From Deltaproteobacteria bacterium (GTDB taxonomy: Bacteria; Desulfobacterota; DSM-4660; Desulfatiglandales; HGW-15), in the NCBI GenBank assembly GCA_020342025.1, contig CP070840.1, forward strand, positions 821,886 through 828,848: a stretch of 6,963 nucleotides of DNA, given 5' to 3'. Below, piece by piece: positions 1-5,123 of this stretch. The position numbers were made by a program, and so were the translations under genes. Position 1 is the first letter of the stretch; each line of letters opens with the position of its first letter. The notes under the pieces were generated by a model. The model did no database searches. It had not been told where the DNA came from and saw only the letters and a program-made list of their open reading frames with translations.

Positions 1-336
1 CCGGAGTTCATGCCCCGGGTCAGCTACGTCGCTGCCAAACACGCGGTGATCGGGCTCACAAAGCAGGCGGCCCTGGAGTATGCGGGTGACAGCATCAGGG
101 TAAACGCCATCGCGCCCGGGTGGTTCGAAGGCACCGAAATTGCGCGGGAACGCCTTGCAGGCGTGGATGAAGAGTTTTACAGGGAGCGGACCCAAAAGAT
201 CCTTGACGCCACGCCCATGAAGCGCCGGGGTCGGGTCGACGAGCTCATAGGCCTCTTGCTCTACCTCTCATCGGATGCATCTTCCTTTGTCACCGGCCAG
301 ACCTTCGTTGTCGACGGCGGTTGGACAGCTTATTGA
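1..336 (+). CDS. Short-chain dehydrogenase/reductase (SDR), C-terminal part
   Basis: The reading frame is open from the first base, so the gene starts upstream of the window. The visible 111 residues are the C-terminal part of a classical SDR, an NAD(P)(H)-dependent oxidoreductase with a Rossmann fold. The active-site motif is seen as SYVAAKHA (Tyr and Lys of YxxxK, about residues 9-13), followed by the usual NAIAPGW loop after the Lys helix, then TPMKRRGRVDEL and the C-terminal strand GQTFVVDGGW. The TGxxxGxG cofactor motif and the catalytic Ser are outside the window, so NAD versus NADP preference cannot be judged. The product ends normally (DGGWTAY, TGA at 334-336). Substrate is unknown. 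It may be a beta-hydroxyacyl or alcohol dehydrogenase of the same catabolic region, but the 173-base gap and lack of overlap with the next gene do not prove a shared operon. Confidence 0.93.
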   Translation, partial: PEFMPRVSYVAAKHAVIGLTKQAALEYAGDSIRVNAIAPGWFEGTEIARERLAGVDEEFYRERTQKILDATPMKRRGRVDELIGLLLYLSSDASSFVTGQTFVVDGGWTAY

Positions 337-348
337 ATAGCGCTTTAA

Positions 349-444
349 GTAAAGGAGACGACTAAATCGGGGTGTGAACTGCCACCTGGGGCCCCGCCCT
401 CCAATGCCTGGGCCATGAGAAAGGCGATCAATGAGTTCGGCTGG
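349..444 (+). pseudogene. Possible gene remnant with orphan Shine-Dalgarno
   Basis: A strong Shine-Dalgarno AAAGGAG lies at 351-357, but no ATG, GTG or TTG follows at usable distance; the GTG at 374 is too far and opens only 14 codons. The frame containing the site stays open from 349 to a TAA at 442-444. Its last residues, AWAMRKAINEFGW, read like the C-terminal end of a real protein, and the stretch is GC-rich compared with the AT-rich sequence after it. One reading is an internally deleted gene that kept its ribosome site and its 3' end. It could also be chance. I do not recognise the family. Confidence 0.25.
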
Positions 445-509
445 TAAGAATAAGCAAAACCTGGATAAAAGAGGGCTAACAACCCTGTAAATTTAAAGGG
501 TCAGATGTT

Positions 510-752
510 ATGAACATAGAAATAAAAGTCTTCTCATCGTTACGCCATAATGTGCCATCCTCCAACAACCGTTTGGATGAAGACAAATGGGATGTAAGGG
601 AGGGGGCGACCGTGGGTCACGTTCTGGAAATGCTTCATCTCGCTGGGCGAGAAGACCTGATTCTCCTTGTCAACGGCCATCATGCCAACAAAGAGAGCGT
701 TCTGAGTGAAGGCGATGCGCTTTCCATCTTACCACCCATAGGCGGAGGCTGA
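510..752 (+). CDS. MoaD/ThiS-family sulfur carrier protein
   Basis: This 80-residue protein has the size and layout of a beta-grasp (ubiquitin-like) sulfur carrier: an N-terminal strand IEIKVFSSLR, a helix region GATVGHVLEML, the strand-turn LILLVNGHHA, and the C-terminal strand GDALSILPPIGGG. In the family the terminal Gly-Gly is adenylated by MoeB/ThiF-like enzymes and converted to a thiocarboxylate that donates sulfur to molybdopterin (or thiazole). Here the tail is three glycines. The start at 510 has AAAGGG at 495-500, nine bases upstream; the ATG at 504 is out of frame and stops at once. No MoaE, MoeB or AOR gene is next to it in the window. With a molybdenum enzyme following, a role in Mo/W pterin cofactor sulfuration is the best guess, but a partner for a tungsten aldehyde oxidoreductase elsewhere is also possible. 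It lies upstream of the promoter candidate at 802-830, so it may be transcribed separately from the reductase genes. Confidence 0.85.
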   Translation: MNIEIKVFSSLRHNVPSSNNRLDEDKWDVREGATVGHVLEMLHLAGREDLILLVNGHHANKESVLSEGDALSILPPIGGG

Positions 753-801
753 TCAAAGAGCAGATGCCTTTGAAGGCGGAACTTCAATGACAAAATGAAC
801 G

Positions 802-830
802 TTGACATGTGGTATAGTGATATATTAAAT
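802..830 (+). promoter_or_regulatory. Candidate sigma70-type promoter of the reductase operon
   Basis: A perfect -35 box TTGACA lies at 802-807. Seventeen bases downstream is TTAAAT (825-830), matching four of six positions of TATAAT, within AT-rich sequence. The inverted repeat GATAT-ATTAA-ATATC (819-833) overlaps this -10 and might be an operator. Transcription would start about 80 bases before the FAD-subunit ATG at 918. The rest of the 753-917 gap shows only a short GCCTT/AAGGC hairpin with no T-run (766-777). The call is by consensus match only. Confidence 0.45.
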
Positions 831-917
831 ATCGAGTTCGACCCGTTTTGGCCTCCCCTGAGAGGCATAACTCACATGCTTCCTTTGCTCTTAACTAACC
901 CCCTCATTAGGTAAAAT

Positions 918-1907
918 ATGCACCTTCCCAAATTTGAACACCAGCGCCCCGCAACAGTGAAAGAGACTGCAGAACTCCTCAAGGAATATGGCTCTCGCGC
1001 CCAGATCGTGGCAGGCGGCACCGATCTGTACCCTCGCATGAAGTATGGCCTGCTCCGCCCGGAAGTGGTCATCAGCCTGAAAGGATTATCCGCGGAATCT
1101 CAAGCCAAAGTATTGGAGGGCAAGCTGCATCTAGATGCCTTCATGAGTTTGGCGGATGTGGTGCGCTCCCCGGAGGTCTTGGAGAGGGCCCCTTTGCTGG
1201 CCGAAGCGGCCCTGAACGTGGCCTCCAATCAAATCCGTCATATGGCCACACTTGGCGGCAACCTCTGTCTGGAGACCCGCTGTACCTACTACAACCAGAG
1301 CCATAGGTACCAATATGTTGAACCATGCTTCAAGCGCAACGGTGACCGCTGCTACCTCATCCCAAAAGGCAGAAAGTGTCAGGCAATCTTCATGGCAGAC
1401 ACAGTTCCTGCCCTTATTTGTCTTGACGCTAAAGTAGAGATCCAGTCGCACACCAAGAGTCGGCAACTTGCCGTGGCGGACCTCTACACGGGAGATCCCC
1501 TATCGCCCATCGCCCTTTCAGAGGGAGAATTGGTGAGCAAGGTGATTATTCCAGATGCCGCTCCCAACCGAGGTTCAGGGTTTACCAAATTCAGTTTACG
1601 AGGCGGTATGGAATTTGGCGCCGTCACCGTAGCCGTGCTTTTGGATGGGACAGATGAGGGGGGGACTTGCGACAAGGCCCGTATCGCGGTGGGCTCTGTG
1701 TTGGCAAAGCCTGTTCGAGCAGTGAAAGCGGAAGCGGCTTTGAATGGAGAGAAGCTCTACGACGATTTGCTAAGGGAGGTGGCCAAAAGGATTGCGACTG
1801 AAGTACGCCCTGTCATGCATCATGGATACTCCGTCCCATTTCTCAAGGCGTGTTTGGAAGTACAGGCTTATCGGACCCTAGCCAAAGCAGCCGCAAGCAT
1901 GAGGTAA
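918..1907 (+). CDS. hcrB: FAD-binding subunit of 4-hydroxybenzoyl-CoA reductase-like Mo enzyme, with extra [4Fe-4S] loop
   Basis: This is the medium (beta) subunit of a molybdenum hydroxylase-family heterotrimer, 329 residues. FAD-binding motifs are clear: VAGGTDLYP (residues 31-39) and TLGGNL (111-116), with the CO dehydrogenase flavoprotein C-terminal domain from about residue 220. Between the two FAD segments and the strand starting near residue 163 is an insertion of about 40 residues with Cys122, Cys137, Cys145 and Cys154 (RCTYYNQ, EPCFK, DRCYL, RKCQA). Four cysteines at almost these positions ligate an additional [4Fe-4S] cluster in HcrB of Thauera aromatica. That cluster is thought to tune the enzyme for reductive dehydroxylation with ferredoxin-level electrons. 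Xanthine dehydrogenase and CoxM lack this loop. The ATG at 918 has only a weak upstream site (TTAGGT, 907-912). The next subunit starts 36 bases downstream. HbaD is the equivalent name in Rhodopseudomonas. The exact aryl-CoA substrate is unproven. Confidence 0.88.
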   Translation: MHLPKFEHQRPATVKETAELLKEYGSRAQIVAGGTDLYPRMKYGLLRPEVVISLKGLSAESQAKVLEGKLHLDAFMSLADVVRSPEVLERAPLLAEAALNVASNQIRHMATLGGNLCLETRCTYYNQSHRYQYVEPCFKRNGDRCYLIPKGRKCQAIFMADTVPALICLDAKVEIQSHTKSRQLAVADLYTGDPLSPIALSEGELVSKVIIPDAAPNRGSGFTKFSLRGGMEFGAVTVAVLLDGTDEGGTCDKARIAVGSVLAKPVRAVKAEAALNGEKLYDDLLREVAKRIATEVRPVMHHGYSVPFLKACLEVQAYRTLAKAAASMR

Positions 1908-1931
1908 GATAGAAAATCATCAAATTCTATT

Positions 1932-1946
1932 GGGAGAAGATCGTTG
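1932..1946 (+). promoter_or_regulatory. Ribosome-binding site selecting a TTG start
   Basis: GGGAG at 1932-1936 is followed by seven bases and then TTG at 1944-1946. No in-frame ATG or GTG lies nearby before the conserved first strand (KRLIELLVN), so this site fixes a TTG start for the small subunit. The less favoured codon may lower translation of this subunit relative to its neighbours; that is inference. Confidence 0.6.
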
Positions 1947-2423
1947 AAACGACTCATTGAGCTCCTTGTTAACGACGAAACCTATGAGGTGGCTGTAGAA
2001 CCGCAGGCTACATTACTTGAAGTTTTGCGGGACCATCTGGGCCTGACAGGTGCAAAGGAGGCCTGTGGTACAGGGGAATGTGGGTCATGCACGGTATTGG
2101 CAGAAGGGAAACCCATCCTCGCCTGCCTGGCCTTGGCCGTAGATTACCAGAACACACACATCATGACCATAGAAGGCCTGTCTGAAGGCGAGGAATTGAC
2201 GCCCGTTCAGCAGGCTTTTTGGGAATACGGCGCCATTCAATGCGGATTCTGCACGCCCGGAATGGTTCTATCAACCACGGCACTGCTGAACGAAAACCCC
2301 AGTCCCACGCAACAGGAGATCCGGAAGGCCTTGGAAGGCCACCTTTGCCGCTGTACCGGCTACAACAAGATCCTCGAGGCGGTGAACATGGCCGCCAAGA
2401 AAAGACGTGGAGTACTGGAGTAA
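1944..2423 (+). CDS. hcrC: [2Fe-2S] small subunit of 4-hydroxybenzoyl-CoA reductase-like Mo enzyme
   Basis: This 159-residue protein is the gamma (small) subunit, which carries two [2Fe-2S] clusters linking FAD and molybdenum. The N-terminal plant-ferredoxin-type domain has Cys41, Cys46, Cys49 and Cys61 in ACGTGECGSC and LAC. The C-terminal helical domain has Cys100, Cys103, Cys135 and Cys137 in QCGFCTPG and HLCRCTGY. All eight family cysteines are present, and so is the Gln before Cys100 that contacts the pterin in relatives. Length matches the family (about 150-165). Translation begins at a TTG with GGGAG upstream. The last codons, GTACTGGAGTAA, lie inside an array of 8-base repeats, so the C-terminal GVLE is repeat-derived and the native end may have been replaced. 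It is 36 bases after the FAD subunit and 124 bases before the large subunit. Family membership is certain; the hcrC symbol rests on the adjacent HcrB-type subunit. Confidence 0.9.
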   Translation: MKRLIELLVNDETYEVAVEPQATLLEVLRDHLGLTGAKEACGTGECGSCTVLAEGKPILACLALAVDYQNTHIMTIEGLSEGEELTPVQQAFWEYGAIQCGFCTPGMVLSTTALLNENPSPTQQEIRKALEGHLCRCTGYNKILEAVNMAAKKRRGVLE

Positions 2424-2504
2424 TGGAGTGATGGGGTAATGGATTTGAAGGAGGGAAAAACTCTTTTTTCGTGTTTAACAATACTCCAATACTCCAATAC
2501 TCCA
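2408..2504. repeat. Inverted pair of 8-base tandem arrays (TGGAGTAT-type)
   Basis: On the + strand, five octamer steps start at 2408: TGGAGTAC, TGGAGTAA, TGGAGTGA, TGGGGTAA, then a decayed TGGATTTG. After a 33-base spacer, three exact copies of ATACTCCA follow at 2481-2504, the reverse complement of TGGAGTAT. The two arms can pair: 2414-2434 against 2486-2506 match at 18 of 21 positions, giving a long imperfect hairpin. The left arm covers the last codons and stop of the small-subunit gene. It sits between two subunits of one enzyme, so it may stabilise or attenuate the transcript, or may simply be a tolerated repeat. Downstream, TATAGTC occurs twice (2509-2515, 2522-2528). Confidence 0.85.
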
Positions 2505-2547
2505 GTAATATAGTCTAGATCTATAGTCACAAAAACTTAGGAGTTCC

Positions 2548-4893
2548 ATGAATACTAAGACGGAGCCATTGGATTATGTGGGTCGGCGCATACTCCGTAA
2601 AGACGGGCCGGACAAGGTGACGGGACGCGCAGTCTACACCGTAGATATCAAGCTCCCTGGGATGCTGGTGGGCCGGATTCTGCGCAGCCCCTATCCCCAT
2701 GCCCGGATCCTGAACATCGACACATCGCGTGCCGAAGAACTCAAAGGAGTCAAAGCGGTTATCACAGCTAGGGATACGGCTGGGGTAAAGCACGGGTTTG
2801 TGGAAACCCCGAGATATCCCCCTGATCAAGATCCCCTGGCAACAGACCGCGTGAGATTTGTGGGCGAAGAGGTGGCAGCGGTCGCCGCCACTGATCCCTA
2901 TGTGGCTGAAGAGGCGCTAAAACTTATCCGCGTAGATTATGAGCCCTTGCCAGCCGTTTTTGATCCTGAAGAGGCGATGCAGCCAGATGCTCCTGAAATT
3001 CATCCCACCCATCCAAAGGTGACCGAACCCCTGGCCAACATCGGGGGGAAAACGGAAACGGCATGGGGAGATATTGAAGCAGGGTTTGCTGAAGCGGACT
3101 ATATACGGGAGGACCGGTTCGAAAGCCATTTGAGAACCCACGGATATTTGGAGCCCCAGATCACCGTAGCCAGCTATGAACCGGGAGGCAAACTCAATGT
3201 GTGGACCTCTTCAATGGGCCCCTTCATTAAGCGGGCCAAGCTAGCCAGGACCCTTGGCCTGCCTTTCTCTTCTGTGCGCGTGCAAAAGGCCTATGTGGGA
3301 GGGGCATTTGGTGGCAAGGTGGATCTCTTCTCCCATGAGTTCTGTGCCGCGTTGCTCTCCATGAAGGCAGGTCGCCCTGTCAAAATAGAGGCTTCGCGTG
3401 AAGAGATCTTTAGCGCCTATCGCCATGGCCAACCCCTGATCGTGGAACTCAAAACCGGTGTCAAGAAAGACGGCACCTTGCTCGCTCAGCAGTTCCGGGT
3501 CATCAATAATAGCGGGGGCTACCGAGGTAGCGGGGTCGTGATCATATTCCTGGCGTGGGGTTTCAGCATGATTCCCTACCGAATTCCGAATTTGAAATAT
3601 GAAGGGTATGCCGTCTATACAAACAATCCCATTCGCGGCCCACAGCGCGGTCATGGCGCTCCACAGGTCCGTTTTGCCATAGAGTCCCAATTGGACGCGA
3701 TCGCAGAAGAATTGGGCCTGGATCCCATTGAAATTCGACTCAAGAATGCCCGCAAAACAGGGGAGCCGTTGCCCAATGGCGATAACGTGCACAATTTTGG
3801 TCTCCAGGAGTGCATTCAAAGAGTGGCTGAGCATACCCAGTTTTCAGAAAAATATGGTCAGGGCCGAAAGGCCTCACCCGATGAGGGCCCTATCCGCCGC
3901 GGCATTGGCATCGGCGTAAGCGCGTACATGGGCGGGACCCTTATCTACCCAAATACTTCCTCGGTGGTGGTGAAAATGAACGATGATGGCACCGCCACGC
4001 TCCTCACAGGATCCTTGGATATCGGCCAAGGCGCAGAGACCATTTTGTGCCAGATCGTGGCTGAGGAACTCAAGATTCCTGTGGAGGAAATTCAGGTTAT
4101 TGCTGCTGATACGGAAACGACGCCCATTGATATCGGAGCCTGGATTAGTGGAAATGCCTATGTGACGGGTAACGCAACCCGTGTGGCGGCAACAGAAGTG
4201 CGCAAGAAGCTGCTGGATATGGCCGCGGAAGAGATGGAGGCGAACGTAGAAGACCTGGTTCTGGAAAATAAGAGTGTCTATGTTGCGGGCTCTCCCAAGC
4301 GCCGGGTGACTTACCAGCAGCTCATATTCAGCAGTATCCAGAAGCGCCGTGGCGACCCCATAATAGGTGAGGGGCACTGGCGTACCATGCGGGACGAACC
4401 GTTCCATCCCAGCCTGGCTACCACCAAGGGTCGCTGGACGGAGAACTATGCCGCCGACGCCCAAGTGGCGGAGGTGGAAGTGGATGTTGAAACGGGTCAG
4501 GCGCGGCTCGTGAATGCTGTGACCGCCCACGACTGCGGCTTTCCCATCAACCCCATGATGGTGGAAGGGCAGATTGATGGCCAGGTATCTATGGCGCTGG
4601 GTCACGCCTTTTTGGAAGAGGTGGTGATGAAGGAGGGCCAAACCCTAAATCCCAACTGGCTGGAATATCGCATGCCTACAATCCATGAGGTGGCCGATTC
4701 GGAACACATCGATGTGATCACGGAAGCCTACAAGAAGGATGCGGCCTATCGGACCAAGGAGGTGGGTGAGGGCTATGTCTCAGGCATACTCGCGGCCATT
4801 GCCAATGCCATCTATGATGCCACAGGGGTGAGGCTGCATTCCACACCCTTTACGCCGGAAAAGATACTGCGAGGACTGGGGAAGATCAAGTAA
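2548..4893 (+). CDS. hcrA: Molybdopterin-binding large subunit of 4-hydroxybenzoyl-CoA reductase-like Mo enzyme
   Basis: This 781-residue alpha subunit of the xanthine oxidase family would bind Mo with molybdopterin cytosine dinucleotide in the cytoplasm. The N-terminal a/b-hammerhead domain starts with RILRKDGPDKVTGRAVYTVD (residues 14-33) and includes VGRILRSPYPHARI. Mo-cofactor motifs follow in order: GGAFGGK (251-257), GPQRGHGAPQ (364-373), DIGQGAET (491-498), VTGNA (539-543), DCGFPINP (662-669) and KEVGEGYVSG (737-746). In the last, Glu741 matches the catalytic Glu of the family. The RGHG motif, the KExxEG form of the catalytic loop (not GEPP as in xanthine dehydrogenase) and the sequence after it (AIYDATGV, near SPDKI-like FTPEKI) agree with what I recall of HcrA. 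The CoxL active-site Cys loop is absent. The start has AGGAG at 2539-2543. It is 124 bases after the small subunit, the gap being filled by a repeat element. Substrate is inferred to be an aryl-CoA, perhaps not 4-hydroxybenzoyl-CoA itself. Confidence 0.9.
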   Translation: MNTKTEPLDYVGRRILRKDGPDKVTGRAVYTVDIKLPGMLVGRILRSPYPHARILNIDTSRAEELKGVKAVITARDTAGVKHGFVETPRYPPDQDPLATDRVRFVGEEVAAVAATDPYVAEEALKLIRVDYEPLPAVFDPEEAMQPDAPEIHPTHPKVTEPLANIGGKTETAWGDIEAGFAEADYIREDRFESHLRTHGYLEPQITVASYEPGGKLNVWTSSMGPFIKRAKLARTLGLPFSSVRVQKAYVGGAFGGKVDLFSHEFCAALLSMKAGRPVKIEASREEIFSAYRHGQPLIVELKTGVKKDGTLLAQQFRVINNSGGYRGSGVVIIFLAWGFSMIPYRIPNLKYEGYAVYTNNPIRGPQRGHGAPQVRFAIESQLDAIAEELGLDPIEIRLKNARKTGEPLPNGDNVHNFGLQECIQRVAEHTQFSEKYGQGRKASPDEGPIRRGIGIGVSAYMGGTLIYPNTSSVVVKMNDDGTATLLTGSLDIGQGAETILCQIVAEELKIPVEEIQVIAADTETTPIDIGAWISGNAYVTGNATRVAATEVRKKLLDMAAEEMEANVEDLVLENKSVYVAGSPKRRVTYQQLIFSSIQKRRGDPIIGEGHWRTMRDEPFHPSLATTKGRWTENYAADAQVAEVEVDVETGQARLVNAVTAHDCGFPINPMMVEGQIDGQVSMALGHAFLEEVVMKEGQTLNPNWLEYRMPTIHEVADSEHIDVITEAYKKDAAYRTKEVGEGYVSGILAAIANAIYDATGVRLHSTPFTPEKILRGLGKIK

Positions 4894-4958
4894 TCCTATC
4901 ATGAAACATTAGGTTCTCACGAGTATAGAGGTTCTCGGTGCATGGTTCGCGGAAAGAA

Positions 4959-5090
4959 GCTCGAAATACGAAATCCGAAGCACAAAACAGGCACCTTTTG
5001 CCACCTATTCCATAAAACTCAAGAGTTTTTTGGTTTTGATTTTGAGATCTAGTGGTTGTTTCGGATTTCGAAATTCGGATTTCGGATTTC
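4959..5090. repeat. Inverted pair of 7-base tandem arrays (TTCGGAT-type)
   Basis: The right arm (5060-5090) reads TTCGGAT, TTCGAAA, TTCGGAT, TTCGGAT, TTC with an exact 7-base step. The left arm (4959-4979), read on the minus strand, is TTCGGAT, TTCGTAT, TTCGAGC, the same step in opposite orientation. Bases 4962-4979 pair with 5060-5077 at 16 of 18 positions around an 80-base loop. The element fills most of the 230-base gap between the large subunit and the ligase; nothing else coding is seen there. Repeats of this kind recur between genes in many uncultured Desulfobacterota as I recall them, often giving spurious peptides of the type NPKSEFRNPK. Confidence 0.85.
5014..5029 (+). terminator. 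Weak AT-rich hairpin with T-rich tail
   Basis: AAAACT-CAAG-AGTTTT forms a 6-base stem with a 4-base loop, followed by TT, GG and further T-rich sequence (TTTTGATTTTGAG). The stem is mostly A-T, so it would be weak alone. It lies in the loop of the 7-base repeat element, 120 bases after the large-subunit stop. It might end some transcripts before the ligase gene. Confidence 0.25.
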
Positions 5091-5123
5091 CCAACGCTGT
5101 TGGGCAGGGAGGGTAGTTAGAGT

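Noticed and set aside
472..486. Riboswitch or Moco RNA motif before the MoaD-like gene
   Set aside because: Only a 4-base AGGG/CCCT hairpin is visible; I could not recognise the conserved Moco motif structure.
766..777. Terminator after the MoaD-like gene
   Set aside because: The GCCTT/AAGGC stem has only five pairs, a two-base loop and no T-run.
2408..2504. CRISPR array
   Set aside because: Units are 8 bases, directly tandem and without spacers; no cas genes are near.
3874..4641. Minus-strand open frame of 255 codons opposite the large-subunit gene
   Set aside because: Antisense shadow: His-rich low-complexity translation with no recognisable domain, inside a well-supported gene.
918..4893. 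Xanthine dehydrogenase or CO dehydrogenase
   Set aside because: The FAD subunit has the four-cysteine HcrB insertion, the large subunit lacks the CoxL active-site Cys loop and has KEVGEG in place of the GEPP-type loop.
4959..5090. Insertion sequence or MITE with terminal inverted repeats
   Set aside because: No transposase and no target-site duplication seen; the arms are internal short-period arrays rather than classic terminal repeats.
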